Notes under the pieces: model-generated | What the model was told of the DNA's origin: nothing | The model's database searches: none | What the model saw: the letters and a program-made list of their open reading frames with translations, nothing else | Part shown: piece after piece, positions 27,001 to 42,134 of the stretch | How the letters are laid out: each line of letters begins with the position of its first letter | Position numbering within the stretch: position 1 is the stretch's first letter | Made by a program: the position numbers and the translations under genes | DNA from: Hymenolepis diminuta | Lineage: Eukaryota; Platyhelminthes; Cestoda; Cyclophyllidea; Hymenolepididae | Reading direction: 5' to 3' | Length of the DNA stretch: 64,000 bases | NCBI GenBank assembly: GCA_900708905.1 | Contig: CAADRB010000002.1 | Location: 4,765,661-4,829,660, forward strand

Positions 27001-30000
27001 AAATATCTCAACACTCCACTTAAAAATGTTATAGAATACTATCTTTTAATGTTTTCAGATAACCATTTCCATTAAAAGCATCCACAAACCGCAAGTGCAA
27101 AGTATGATTTTTGAAGGATAATCTAAAATACATTCAAAATATCGGAGAAGAAATTGGCATAATTGTGGTAAAAATATTGCTTAAAATAGATAAGCAACAA
27201 CTTGTAAGAGCATATTTAATTGAAAAAAATAAATTTACTTAAGTCAATATCTGATAAAAAATAAATAGCATTTTATGTAGAACAAGTTATCCAATCAAGA
27301 GTAAAACCATTTGGGCTCATCTGATTGGCCAATCAGCTTTGAGTGGGCTAGTGAATTAATGTCACAGTATAGAGATGAGCCACAAAGAGCGTCTATTACA
27401 AGAGTAAAACAAATAGAGTGATCATCTTCCATTCTTGGACCATTTGCGGTTTGGATTTCAAATCCGGAACGACTATGCATTTAATCATTTGGGTTCCCTC
27501 TAAGTGATGCTGATCCCCTTTATTTCAATTTTCTTTTGGGTTCAGTGCCTTTGTCCATGCTTATTTCCCAATATTCAAGCCAATCCGTCAGGTAGTAATT
27601 TATTTGAATTAATTTTGTTTAATACTTGTTTAAAATGGATACACTTTGAATCATTTTGGTAACTTGGAAAAAGAATATTAAGATTCTATTTTAAGTTTCA
27701 ATTAACTGCGAGTAAATCAGGTTTTATCATAAGATTGTTCACTGATTATACTAATAGCCATAAGATTTTAAAAAATATTTACTAGTTATGTTACTATATG
27801 CATTTTTCACTAATTTTAATGAAAACCATGGGTACATTTTGGATTATATTAGTAAGACTGGAAATGAAGCGCGCTAAGCTTTGACCACCAGAGTAGTGGC
27901 AAAATTTTGTGCCATTTTTAAAGAGTTTTTGGCAAGTTTGACAGCTTTCATTTTTTCCACACATACTATTAGTTGTATTTTTAACTAGGGTTAAAAATCG
28001 CATACATTTTGAATAAAATAATCTAGACCACTGTAATCACATTTGTTTTACTTCTTTACCATTTTGTCCACTTTTCAATTACTAAGTGAAACCAACTCCT
28101 ATAAATAGTGCTTTATATCCTTATACTAACTCAAATTTTTAAAATATAAAATTGAAATCTTTTCATGAATTAATATTTGTAAATAAATACGCCCTTTTTG
28201 TTTAAAAATTGCTTATTGGTCATTTGACTTCTGTGAATTCGAATAAATTTAATAAATAAAGGGGAAGAAAATCCTTAGAACGCTCCTTGATATGCTGAAA
28301 ACAATATCTTAACTTACGCAATTTTATAGCCATTGTTTATATAATTGACTGAAGGGTTAAGCGCTCCTCCTAATCGCAATGCGTGTAACGAGTTTTTATC
28401 AAACGACTGAGCACCATCTTCAAAAACTTTTGATTTATTTTAAGACGTTTCTTAAGTCGATGACAACTATCAGAATTTCTTGGGCAATTAAAATGTCAGA
28501 GTAAATGAGTATTGGGATATCCCAATTCTCATGCATAAATCATTGAGTTTCCAGTTGAAGAAGGTTCAGGAGGTAATGTCGCAAGAAATTTAGTTAGAAA
28601 TGTTGCGTTTGAGTGTCATATCTCAAGAGGCTTTATCCACCTGTTTACCTTATGTTGCTAACTGCTTAAAATATGTATTTTGCTAAATATACGGTGGAAT
28701 TTTAAATTATTTCTCTTTTAGGCGCGTACTTTAAACGTACTCTGTAAAAATTAAAAATGACCTTTCTGTTTAGATGTGCAGATTTATATAAAAGAATAAT
28801 AACATTATTTATATGCTAGTATAATTTTAATGATTAATATTATTCGTTGTAAAATGAACGCTTGATTGAATTTTTACTTTTTTAAACTCTTCATAATTTA
28901 TCTAGAAATGGAGAAAACGTACTTACAACTTGACTTTTTCCATACACTCGTCAATTTCATACATAAATTAAGGAAAATAAACAATTATTTTGAAATGAAA
29001 CAATTTTAAATGATTGCTTTAACTATTGCCGATACTCTGTTTCCACACAATATTTGACAAAAGCAAAAGTGTTTTAAATTTTTTACCCATTTTGAGATAA
29101 TTATTTTGTAAATATGCACAAATTGACACAAACTACAACTATTTACATTTAAATGCATATTTTGCACTTTTAATAACTGAGTAATTAAGGCTTTCCGGAG
29201 TCCTGGTTACTAAATACGTCAACTAACAGGCTAGGATTAATTTTTCTAATCAAAGATGTGATTGTATTGCCCTATTATATTGCACTTGAAAACAGAGCTA
29301 CAATGAAGAATCGTAGAATTCTTGTTTTTTTCGGCTTATACGACCATAGTTCTGAATACTTAATTGAATATATTCTAATAAACTCAGATAAGTTAAAATT
29401 ATACAAATCTTCAAGGGTTAAATCGGCTATATGAATTTATCAACTGGTCGACTATTCTATACGAATTCGCTAAGGAATCAATGAACAAATAAGGAACTTT
29501 GAAATATGATATGCTAGAGAATAATGCTTTGAACTCGATATTCTAAATTATTCAAAACTCCGTACTCAATTCCCTGTCCATCAGCATTTACTAGACTGTT
29601 TTTCTATTTCCCTTATTTAATTCTTTCCTTGGTATTAAATATTATGAATTTTCATCTTATTTTTTCTAAAAATACTGTGCAAAATTCATAAAAAGAATAA
29701 CTGCAGTATTTAAAAAATAAACATAAAAATAAAATAAATTTTAATGACCGAGTAGATGTGAAGAAAAATTTAGTGCAAAACAGCCACATTTTCATCTGAA
29801 TTTTGAATTCAACTGTCTGCCTACAATTTCTGCGATTCAAAGGGCAAAAAATTATAACCAGATGGATTTAAGTGAGGGGTTTGAGATGTTGTGTTGCTAT
29901 GTTTACATAATCTAACAGTCACAACAGCTACCGATAATGGCTTAGATGTTTTTGAAACCGCCTAACCTGTCAGAGCTTACTCAAGTTGACTTCTTCTATT

Positions 30001-30936
30001 CGGTCCTAATAATAACAATAATTTATTTGTCATAGCAACTCCAGTTAATAAATATTAAGTCTTTCTTTTATACTTTAAATCGCATTTCTCCTCATTTATT
30101 TTCGGAAAATTTATTTTAGACATGAATTTGTCAAAGATTTACTGTATCGCTACCATAGATGACGTCTAAAATAAAACTTTGGAGTTGCATTGCAGAAATA
30201 ACATTTTAAATTAAAATTATCTTTCTTTTAATTGGCACAAATACAAAATTTAATGGTCATCAAGTTAATAATAAAATTGAAGTAAATATCGTGCAATTTC
30301 TGAAATGGTAAATTATTGATGGTTTCAAAATTACTTCAAATTATTTACATAAAAAATCTGAAACGAAGAGATTATGATGAGGATTTGGAATTTAGACAGA
30401 ACTAATGAATGACAGGGCTATGCATTTTTCGTTCTTTGTTTTGGGTTCAAACAATATGCAGATAAAAGAGAATAATAATATACCTGTGTATTTGAATCAC
30501 AATAAGTATGTAGAAAGTTAGCTTCTGCGCAATTTGTCTTCTCGGAATAAATTAAAGGAAGCTTCGCAATGCATACAACTTAGCATTGGTGTTTTTCAAT
30601 TGATGAACAACTCCAATTCTGGCGCTAAAGATTTATTGAAAATAGGAATTCTCTTGAATCTAGAAACGCATTTCTCATCGAATATTGTAATCATAATGAA
30701 TGCTCCAATAACTCCATTCATTCATTAACTGAAAGTTAGACATTAATATCTATCAGGATGAGAAATGAATAAAAATCTACATATCTAGCACAAATTAATC
30801 ACTTGACAATATCTGTTATTATCGTTTAACAATAAAATTATTAAACACTTGCATATAATTGTTTTTGAAATTTCTATTATTGTAATGGTTACAATGACTT
30901 CTAAATAACATTTTCTATTATTTTAAATTTGTCTAG

Positions 30937-31211
30937 ATCCATCTCGAACAATGCCAAAAACCATTAAAAGTCGTTCATTTGGACCATTACGACTCAGACG
31001 AAGTACAATCAGCTCAGGAGACTGCATAATACCAAGTGGGCCACACTACCCCTGCATACTCAAACCAACTCTCAAGAACATACCTACACAAACTGTTCTC
31101 AGTGAATCCCTAAATGGCAAGGAATTCGAAGTACATCTTGAAACTGAGGAAGGAAGAACTGTCTATCTTCCCTGTAGTACGCTTCGTGAGCTTCAAAATG
31201 AGGCGAGTTTT
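30937..31211 (+). CDS. Ig gene exon 2: N-terminal region and first half of Ig domain 1
   Basis: The acceptor TTTGTCTAG ends at 30936, and the exon starts in phase 1. It encodes a basic stretch (KSRSFGPLRLRR), a segment with two cysteines (predicted residues 57 and 67), and then the start of an Ig V-type domain, FEVHLETEEGRTVYLPC, whose final Cys (107) is the B-strand disulfide cysteine. The frame runs into a stop at 31224, so a donor must lie before it. The only phase-0 GT that keeps the cysteine is at 31212 (TTT|GTGTCG), a weak donor; it gives the join SF-TVIW, a sensible B-to-C-strand segment. A stronger-looking donor (C|GTGAGC, inside the Arg-Glu-Leu codons) is out of phase with exon 3. 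The in-frame ATG at 30951 has no signal peptide after it, so this is probably not the first coding exon. Confidence 0.7.
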
Positions 31212-34200
31212 GTGTCGTTAGCGTGATGATTGCCTTATCTGATTTATAGGCAAAAATAAGAGATCTTATAAAGCTTATTTTATGACTTATACATATGAGT
31301 CAGCTTTATTTTCAGTTGATTGCGCGGGATTTTTGTAATAAGTTTACAATCTAATTATAGAGCTTATTTATTCAAAAAATTCAGATTTTCCCAAATATTA
31401 AATAATTCATTGTGTACATTAATAGCCGATCAGAGTTTTTATGTTTAACATTTTAATGTCTGACAATTTTTGGCATATCTGTTGATTTGTGATTAAAATA
31501 AAACCCAAAAAATCCCTTCAAACATACATATATATATATACATGTATGCCAGAAAGTCCATTTTAATTTATATAATAGGTCTCAAGAGTTAAACAAATCA
31601 CAATACGGACAGTTGAAATTAGTATGATATTTTAAATGATCAGAAAAAATGTCTTTCTTTAAATTTAGTAGAAATTGAAACTCTAAAACGTGAATTATTA
31701 TTATTTTATTAAGCCCAGTCATCATTAATTATATAAAACATTGACATTTGGAAACACTAAATGGTGATGAATCTTGAGAAGTCAAGACCATATGTACGGT
31801 TTTTTAGATCTCATTTATCTGATTAAATCGATATCCAACTGTCGTTTTAGTGGGATCAATCGAGTCCCGTAGCATTTTACGTACATATATCATTTGGAAA
31901 TATCAATTATTGAAAAAATTACACGTACCATGATCATTTCTCATAACTTTTTGCCGATTTGTTGATCATTTATTTCCGCCGATAAAACATAAATACTAAT
32001 CAATTGGAAGACAAATACTAGATACCAATTCACAGCTGTCTACCAATTAAACTATTTAACCATTTGTTGAACACTAAACCCACCAAAATATTTATATTTT
32101 AGTTGAAATGGGGGAAATTTTACCATTTTGCAAATATATTTCCGGAAGCATCAGTCATGGAATGCTGGAACTAAATTTTTCCAGCCTTAGGTATTTTTCC
32201 AAAGAATGAATATGTTGGTTTCCAACTTAAATGTTAATTAACAAAATGGTTACATTTATACTATGTATTAAGTCAAAAACCCTACGAATAGAGGTTAATA
32301 AAATTATATTTTAATATTTTAATGGCGTTCAGACAGAATTTTTGTTTTTTAATATAATGATTTATTTTAGAACCAAATTTGCGAACAGCTAATTTCTGAG
32401 AGATTAGCTTTCATAACTGTTGAATTTTTCAAGACTTGTATGCCTGTCTTATTCGGAAAAAATACTTCTAGATACACGCCCTGGTAGATCAATTCAAAGA
32501 AAATTGGGAAATGGTGTCAAATTATCATTCGAAACTTATTAAATATTTATTAATCTGTATCAGCACCAGGCTATGAGCTTAAAGTAGGTCTAATCTCAAG
32601 TAAAGCTACTTTTATAGTCTCACTGAGTTTGGTTGACTGGATACAGTGAACTTTCTCAACTCAGAAGCGCGAGAGTTGAGATGGACTAATAGTGTATTGG
32701 ATGATCTCAGTTGGATGGGGAAAGGAAAAAGGTATTGTTTTAACTGCCTATGGATCAGGGAAATTTTATTTAAAACTAAAGTACCCTTATCAAGGTCATT
32801 GTTTATTGGTAAATAGGACAGAGTTTTGAACTAACAGATACACAATACATAGAGAGATTAGGCAGACATATGAACCACTGTGCAGAGGTACTGCAAGTTG
32901 CTGGATATTATTAATCTCAGTTGTATTTTTGTGCACAAATTGCTTAGGTTACACCTTTGAATACTGTTTTCTTGTTAAAAGTTAGTCATTATGAGTGAAG
33001 GCTTTGATTTATTATTTGAAGATTGTTACATATTAAAAAAGTAAATGTTTTCGTTCAATCAGGCACGGGATCCGCTATTCATACTCTTTCATGAAACTGT
33101 TTCAAGCTATTAAATTGATAATTTATGGCATGCCCATGATGTTATGGATAACAATTTCATAAACAAGAGGCCAAGCCTTGTGGGTTCGTTTTAATATAAA
33201 TACTAAAAATTGGCTTTAATATGATTATATTTTAGCCATTTTTTTCCAGATACGAAAAAAGTAAGCCATATAAGTCATGACCATCTCTTAACAAAAATAT
33301 TTCGAATCTCTTAGTGTATTACCATTGCCCTGCTAAGGATTCGAAGGCAGCCAAGTCCATCACACATTTCAAACCCTTAAATAAAGAAATTAATGCGTGA
33401 CATTTAGGTTGCAGGAGCGGTAGTGGATTTCAATGCCTTTAAATATGGAAATTTAGACGGGTTATCCTAAAATTGGATAGGAATAAAGTGAATTAAATTT
33501 TGGAAATATTTGATACATATATTAACATTACTTTGATCTGCTTTTGAGCGGAGTTGACATAATTTATTGTTAGATCAACCGATCTTTATCAAAACTCAAA
33601 CAGTTCAATAATGCGATTTTATTAAATATTGGTGTTTGTTAACCTGCATTCAAGTACTACTACAAAAATCCTCGAATATTATGATCAGTTGTTTCATCTT
33701 CCATAAATTATTAATGTGCAATATATAATCTTTTAGTAAATAAGATTTATTTTTGTATTTTATTTAAAACTCCTCGGATAAATCACAATTCTTAAATGGT
33801 TTTGACATATTTATTCTGTTATTAGAATTATTTGAAAATTTTATTTAATAGTTAAATATTTAGACGCCAATTATAGAAAGCATCATAAAAGCATATTAAT
33901 TTATAATATGAATTCGGTCTTTTACTAGTAAAATATAATATTTTCGCTTTGATATGTGCATCTGCCTTCGTCCAAATTGATCTAATAGGCAGGTTAAGAA
34001 GTGTCTTCAAACTACCATCCTTTAAGTCATGTCATCTGATTTAAATCCATCTCAGTTAGAGGGCACTGTAATACTCATTAAGTAATATAAGTTCTGTTAC
34101 TCTTATTTATAAAGAAACATAAAATTATTTTTATATTTGACCATCACTGTAAAAAAAAAACATTTTTTGAAGATATGCATAAACTGATTGACTTCGATAC

Positions 34201-37200
34201 AAAATATTAAAAATTATAAAATTCATTGCTTTGTTCGAAGTAAAAGGAGCATAGGTAAACTTCGGAAAACACTTTGAAAATATATTTGTCTAAGATCATG
34301 TGTCTTTATATGCTATCCATCCAGGTAGCCAACTTACTTAAAAGTGGTTTTGAAATGAAAAAAGCAGTCCAACACAAATTATGGCAGTAAAATATAGTTG
34401 TACTCTTTGTAGTTGCCATTTATCGCAAAGATAAAATCGACTTTAATAATAGCTTATACGCAAAATTTAAAATGAGTGGACTAGAGAGAATAAAATTGAT
34501 GTATCGCGGTCATTACAAACCCAATATCAAAGTGATTGATGATGGTCATTTCATGACCATTACTCATTGAATTCAAATAGTCAAGCCTGCCAAGTCTTTG
34601 TCGAGATTCTCCCAATGAAGACGGTTTCACTGTAAAGTAGCTAAGAAGTCATGGGTTCTGAAAATAGTCATTATTTGATAAGCCGAAATATTTTAATTGT
34701 TGAGGAATGTGGACTCATTTGAATGGTAATCCCAAAACTTCGGTTAAATATATCGAGATTTCTAAGAAACTTTCATCTAAGTTCTTGCTATGGATGAGAA
34801 TAAAAGTCATCAGTAAGGAGCGAGAATGTGAATGCTTATTATAAATAAAGTATTAACTACAATATCATTTATAATATTATTCAAAGATTTCAAAAGCCCC
34901 AAATATTTTAAATATCAAACAGTTTTTTCATAAATTTATTTGTTATATTATTGATTAGAAGGCGATTTCATTGTGATACATTTTACGGAAATTAAATTAA
35001 AAATTTGTGGGTATTGATGCATATGACGTGTCACGTTGTTCATTTAAATGTAGTCAAAGTGTGGGAATTGCGATTAACTGTCTGTTGTCATTGCACTCTT
35101 GGAACATTATTAACGTTAAAATGAAATTTTAAAACTATAGATGAGAAAGAAGGTCATAATTGGCAAAGGATGTCTAAGAACTCCAATGCAGTCCGCAGCA
35201 GTCCCACGTATTGAAAGTGACCGAGGTGAATGGGATAATTGCGTTAAGAATGTGTAAAAATGCAGTCCTAAGGAATGCTCTATCAAGCGTTTGTTTGATT
35301 TTTTCTTGACAGCTAAGGTAAATATATCTTTAAGGGTGGCAATTGAGTTAGGTTAAAGCATAGTCACTGAAAGATCGTGATCAGCAGAAAAACCACTGAC
35401 ATCACTTATGGAGAATAATTCCAAGAATTTAAAACATTGATATTATTTAAAAGATCATAAATAAAAAGTCAAACAGGAAAGCGCTTAATTATTTTTCAAG
35501 TTCGACCAATAGTACTTTCGAATTTGGTCGATTCATATCCATTGCATGTAAGCATATTTAATACTAGGTATGTACGATCATTTTTATTCAATGGCCTCTA
35601 ATGGAACTTTCCATATTCGGTCCCTATATGTATGGAAATATTTTTGGTTGATTATCTATTCGTTAATCTAAAAAGTAACGCACGAAAAGCTCCATGACAC
35701 TTTAAAATCGTGTGCTTTGTTTTAATGCATTCAATTATCCAGGAATAATGTAAATGAGTGAAAATACACTTTTGAAACATGAATCTTAAATTACTGGTAG
35801 ACACTGAAACGAAAAAAGAGATTCATTACTTTACACTTATGTTTCTAAGTATGTTCGGTTCGCAGAATTAATGGATAGATAAGTCAATATACTTCTTATT
35901 GATGCCTAGTTATGGAGTTTATTGAAAGTTAACTTCCGTTTAGAAATTACATTGCATGTCGTTACATCTGATCTCAACTTTTCATGTTAAAGTTCCGATA
36001 AATAAAATTTTAACAGCTTTGAATTTTTTGTCATATGAGCAATACAATTTTTTCTTTGCTGATTCTCTTGAGGTGAACAAATTTGTAACTTTGTTTGAAA
36101 TTTTATACTTTAGTTTATTCAAAGCGATCTATTTGACTGAACCTATATCTTACGTCAACAGCATTTTTAAGATGGCGGTGGTCCTCGGTGGCTTAGTAAT
36201 GAATAAGCATTCTACAGAGATCCATGATCAAAACTGATTTATGGAGGAATAACACCAGCAGATTCCAGGAAGCTGACCCTAAGGCTAAAATAAGTAATTC
36301 TTAATTGGATTTTAAATTTATGATATATCATTTACGGAATTATGTGTACGCTTATTTTGAAGACATAATGTGCAAAAATGGTGGGTATCTTTTTGTTTTA
36401 AAATGTAACTCCACATTTTTATCGGGAGACATTCTTCTATTTAGCATTCATGAAAGTATTATAAGTTAAAATCTTTATTTAGTAAATTCTTAACATGTCA
36501 TCCGTTTTACTTCTCCTTTCTAAAATTCAATTTTGCAATGATTTAATTTGAAATACTCCTGCCTTTTACACTTAATAATTATAAATATCCTTATCTATAC
36601 TTTTTATTCAAACGTAGCGATCCATTTTCGGCCTTTTTTGAATACGAAGCACTCTGTAATTTTTATTTTACGCTTTGAGTTTTCCTTCCTCTCTCCCTAT
36701 GCAAAAAGGTACTTCGGTAAAGGTATATTCCTGATTTAACATTATTTCGTGCGTTATGTAGGGATTAGATGAAGGAGAAATTCTCCTTTAAAATCATTTT
36801 CTTAATATTATCTACTGACTTTGAAATAATTAAATTAAATTATTTACATTACAGCAACGCAAAAGTTAAATGATTTTGATCGTACAAAAGGGTCTAGACA
36901 CACAAAATTGTAAAAAGGTCGATTTGATAGAGGGAGCAAGGAGAATGTTTTAGTAGAAGGTAAGAATAAAATCAGGGTATCAAAATCTTACAATATTTGT
37001 GTTTTGGATCTAGGTCAAATACTTCCATCTAATAGATGAAGATTACTAATTATTTTCTTCGAGAATTCGTATTCCCTATGATCAGTATTTATTTACTTGG
37101 TGATTAATTTTAGTGGCTGATCAGATCATTTAAAAGCAATTATTCCTTTTTCGGGCATTATAATAGCACTGTTTTCGCACCTCGCGGCACATTTGGAACG

Positions 37201-40200
37201 CTCTATAAACTTACTCAATTTTATTATAGCTTAAAAACCTATCACATGCGGACCCGTTATGTTGCAAAATGTCATTTACACTTCTTAAATAATGAGCCAT
37301 TTTTCACAGTTAATAGATGACATATACTATTCCTTTTGCAATAAAAGAGGGCGATATGAAATTGTTACTTTCGCAAAAACGATTAAGTGATTGCTGACAA
37401 TGAATCGGGTGATTTTGTTATATGCAGTATCAGTAACGCAAAGCAGATTCGGGGTAATACTTTAAATCTTCAGTCACCTATCTTCTTTAAGAGCAGTGCC
37501 CTTGCTGTTTGAGGACCCAATTCTTAATCCCTTACTTTGAGAAATGATTTTAGTATTCCTTATAATATTGGACCTTACTGTGGGACCAGCACACACCATA
37601 AAATACCTTCTTAACTTGAATCTTCAATTTATAAACCGATGTTTGTTCTAATTTAAGAAACAAAGTGAATAAAAAATTTAGTTGAAATTTTAAAAACGTT
37701 TGAAATTACCGTTTTTAAAGTAAATCTGTTATATCGTCAGTAGCATATCATTCAATAACTCAACGTGATTTTATAAACGATTCCAATAATGTGGAAATAG
37801 GTAAAATTCTTGTATTCACTCATTTATTATTATTGAGAGTAAGTAGCTTAGTTCTTTCTAATATTAGGGGTGAGAAGATTTGCATTAATTGACGGCTCAG
37901 TTCAAATTGACGTGAATCATCTGTAAAGTATTTGAAAACCACCAAGATCTGACGTTTATTTTTACCAAAATATCATAATGCAAAAAAAAACAAAAAATCA
38001 TGTAAACTGCCGGGCTTTTTCTTTATGAACTTATTAGCACAGAAATTTCTAACGAATTTATTCTAAACTAAGTATTATGTTTTAATGTTTTATTTGGCCA
38101 TTTTTAACCAATTAATCATCTTTTTCATTTAGTCGTGTAAATAACTTGCCTTCTGGACATGAAAGTAGTTTTTTAAGTTCTCTTGTTAACTGAAACCCGC
38201 GTTGTGAGCTTCAGTTCCCCGATGATGAATTTTTCAGTTTGCTGGTCACTGGATAGTTGTCATCTACTTGCTCCTTTTACCTATTCTCTGTCTTACTCCT
38301 TTTCCGTGGTAGCCGAGTCAGCACTGCTGAAAAGGACACCTGCTCAGACGGTGTGCTCCTTCTCCTTACCTTGATATCTCCTAAGCTGAAGTCTTTTCGT
38401 AATTTAAGTCAAATGAAAAAGCAATTCCATACGTAACTCTAATTTCCAACAATTTTTCTGTGGGACATATCCTTTTTATGCTATCGGTTCATTTCTTTAA
38501 ATCCCTTTTCACAGAAAATGAGTGACATTTCAGAACTTTATTTATCGATATTGATGAAAACGAAAATAAAACACAAAAGTGTAAATAAGCAACCAGAATT
38601 AGGGTGAGAAACATAAGTAAATCACTAAGGAAAAAATTAAAATGGGAAGAAATGCCTATAATCATTTGATAACAACGATCAAATAGATGATAAGGTTAGA
38701 ATGTATAGTTAAGAAACACGTAATGAACCAGAGGACCGGGGAGAAAACCCTATTTGAATAGATTAATCCTCAGTTGTTTGAGGGTAGTCCAAACGAGAGT
38801 TTACGATGTCAGGAATCCGGTTGTCTGGATGTCACAGGTACAATCTTATTAAAACAGAGTATTTATCAAATTTTAGTCATTTGTCAACTCTTCAACTTCC
38901 ATACTGAAGTGCGCTTTTTAGATTTGTAGATTCACCTGAAAGAAATTTAATTAAATTAGTCTTTTTTCCTATCTTTTGACCCTTTCGAATACCAGATTTC
39001 AGTCTAATTTGACGCCATCTTTCAACAGAGTAGCCATAAAAATCAGCAGTAACCTCTTGGCAGGTTTGTCTATCTACTCCGAGTTAGAGGAGAATACGAA
39101 TAAATCAAGATTGGTAGGACCAACCGGTTATTTAAATTAGCATATCGGTAAGCTCTGAATAACACAAGCCTAAGCTTTATAGGATCCAAGAAGAATGGAG
39201 ATTGGATCATCAAAATATTGTGCCATTAACTGTATTCATTCTGGAAATTTGTAAATCAGTATATATATGATTCAAACAATGCAAAATCTTTGAATTCTAG
39301 CTTTATTATCTATTTCCACTCCTCTATTCTTCCTTTCCTATATAACTTTCCTGTTCCCATGTTCGGATGCTTTCCCATGATTTTAACGCATAAGAGATTT
39401 ATTTGCTGTGTCATGATAAATACCGGCGCTAAAGTGTTATAAATGGTAATGTTCATGGAGACATTACGACTCAACCGTTTATCTCAAACAAACGGATAAG
39501 GAAAAATGTGAGTAAATCTTTTTAAAATGGTATCAGAGCATGGGATATAAGCCACATTACTTGAGACTTTTAAAATGACTTTGATTTATTTTCAGAGAAT
39601 CGATATATGGGGTTTTTAAAATACCAAGCAATGTTCATATTTACAGATAATCAATTTTTTCCGTAATGTGAAATATTTTGCGTGTTAAGTGCCAAAGCAA
39701 TCATTCATGTTTAAAGAATAAAAAAGGGTGGTTGGTTAGACCTTTACATCCAGACTGCGATCGTTAAATGGCCTTTTATTTCAGATTTTTACGAGCGAAG
39801 CATCATAAAATAAGTCAAATATGTATATATTTGTAACAAACAAAATGTTGAGCCAAATTTATTAAATATTTAGAATTCTAGTGAATACCCATCGAGCAGT
39901 AAGATGAAAAAAGAGCAACTAATTCTATAAAGATATTTGAAATGTACTTTTTATCTTTCTCTTCAGTTTATAAATGGTTTTGAAATATTCGAGTTGCAAT
40001 TCTTTATAATTATAAATTATTTATGAACTCAATAAATTCACTTACGTAAGTTGAGTAATTCGTTAATTGCTTTTTTTTAGTTCTAAACAGATTGGCTTTT
40101 TCAGTGAGTTCTGGAAATACGCACGTACATATCTTGTAATATTTGTATAAACGAACGGAAGTTTTACTGCTCTAATCGCTGAAAAACAAAAATTGAATGT

Positions 40201-42134
40201 AATGTTAGATAGTTTTGGGACTACAATAACTGCGCGACTTAAAGTATGTGAAGGGTGGAAGAATGAAGATACAAGTTAACCGGAGTGATATAACCAAACA
40301 CTCAATTAAATCAGCTGGTCTACTGGCTCTGAATGTAACGGATCGAAATCATCCAGACATCTAGAAATAAATAAATGTAAAAATTGAGCCGTGGTAGATA
40401 TAACATTGCAAAAGTAGACAACGGAATTTTTTCAGGATTCAAAGGAGTACTGATTTTTACTCCTATTCGACCTATCTCTAATTATCCCCCGTTGGACTAC
40501 TTTCCAATTTATTGATTCATATGCTTTCCCATGATTAAACTTTTAATATAATTAGTGTTATTATATGTTTGTATTTTTTGGAAGGTATTTGAGGATGGAG
40601 AAGTTTGAAATAGTACAATACTGGATAGTGGGGTGAGTATTGAGTAGAATTTCAAAATAAACTTAGACTGTTATCAGGACTAGATTATACACCTTATATT
40701 CAAGTTCAAGGCCTTTTATTTACCTATGGTCGTCCGAATGAATTCACGTCTATGATATCCGGATTTAATAGCTATTTGATAAAGATGAATGGCTGGTTAT
40801 AGCCAAAATGATTTTAATGTGACAGAGCTGGATTATTGATTACTGGATTCACAGGCTCACATCTAAACATGTAAAACCACTTGTGATGAAGCCATTGTTG
40901 CAATTATAAACTAACCAGACAGCCAATCATCTATCACAGATTCAAGCCTACATGAGTAAATTTGTTTTGTTAAAAGAGAAACTGTTGTTTGAACTATAAG
41001 TCTTCCCGTTTCCTCTTCCTTAAGTCTGAGTAGCTGTAGCTTTATTATAAGGCAATTGAGAAGTTATAAAATATATATTGTATTATATACCAATTTTTAT
41101 CGACATTTTCTATTTACGCATAAAAGGAAAAGGTTTGAATTGAAATGAGGATTTTTGATTCTCTGGATTAATTAAACTGCGCAAAAGTTGGCCCTTAACT
41201 TAGAATCAAGCATTGATCTTATAAATCATAAAAATAATTCAATTTTAATATTCCTAAAAGTAAAAAACATACATTTTATCAAAAAGTAATGCGTTACTTA
41301 AATATCCATATTTTCATAAAAATTACTTTCACTATTAGGAATTTTCACCATGATTTTCCGCAGCCGATTCAAATAACGGGACAAAAAGTAATGTTCGATG
41401 CATTTTGACTATGTACTAGGGAAGGTACGAAGGTAATGTTTCAATTCATGATTATCGCCTGAAGTGAGTGCCCTCATATATCTAAAGAAACGTAGATAAA
41501 TGTATACATTATTATCCATGACAAAGTAAACATTTTACAATATTGGATCAAAGATATAATCTAAGCACCTAAATGAATGTCCAAGGGATTTAGAAAAGAA
41601 ATTTCAAAAATCAAGAGAGTTTGAATTGTACGTGCTAATACATATTCCATTATATTCACCAATGTCATAGCGAAATTCTGGGTGGCGGACTTTCTTAATT
41701 TCGTAACCACCATTTCCATAAAATTCCCAAGACACCCTTTAGCAGTATAAGGGACTTACAATTAATAGATTATCAATGGCCTCTTTGATTGTGTCCTATC
41801 ATCTCACGCACATTGGCGAAGGGTGGATGATCTTCAGCATCCAACCAGATGATTTATGATTTTTGCATATCTTTCACTATGAGAAAGAGATTTTTTATTA
41901 GGATTCGAAATCAAATTATCACTTTCCCAACGAGCACTTGGGTTACATCTGCTTTGAGTCACCTAAGTGAGTTTTTTGCCTGAAAGCTTCAGACAACTCT
42001 ATTGTTTGGTTACTTATCACCTTTCCTTTATTATGATTTCTAAGTTAGACGTTCATTGTAGACACAAATATTATTTAAGGTTTGAAAGCTGGTATATATA
42101 TATGATTAAATTTATAAAAAATTTGCTTTTACAG
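31212..42134 (+). other. Proposed intron 2 of the Ig gene (10.9 kb), splitting Ig domain 1
   Basis: AT-rich with no recognised exon. It contains an AT dinucleotide run (31521-31549) and short unsupported frames at 35956-36237, 36548-36739 and 38183-38374. The last is in a locally G+C-richer patch (about 38190-38390), but no domain or in-phase splice borders were found. A phase-0 microexon could be hidden here, which matters because the donor of exon 2 is weak. Confidence 0.45.
31521..31549. repeat. AT-rich dinucleotide microsatellite
   Basis: A run of TA/CA dinucleotides flanked by CATACATA on the left and CATGTATG on the right. A short simple-sequence tract with no further structure. Confidence 0.6.

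Larger units (their letters stand above)
3755..30936 (+). other. Proposed intron 1 of the Ig gene (27.2 kb)
   Basis: Large AT-rich stretch with no recognisable exon. Contents noted: repeat family 2 copies (about 4800-5100, 22085-22420, 23830-24080), an unexplained minus-strand ORF (5208-5672), a tRNA-like promoter remnant (11055-11102), a long plus-strand ORF (12394-12945), an 18-bp palindrome with a richer G+C flank (16440-16620), and G/A-rich versus T/C-rich skewed stretches near 22690-22990 and 20270-20295. The minus-strand open frames at 8538-8801, 18376-18681, 19725-19997 and 27295-27480 contain no domain I can name and lack convincing splice borders. Confidence 0.4.

Noticed and set aside
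39367..40536. Shared 16-mer ATGCTTTCCCATGATT at about 39367 and 40521, considered as a repeat pair
   Set aside because: The flanks align poorly, and one shared 16-mer in 64 kb of biased sequence is compatible with chance.
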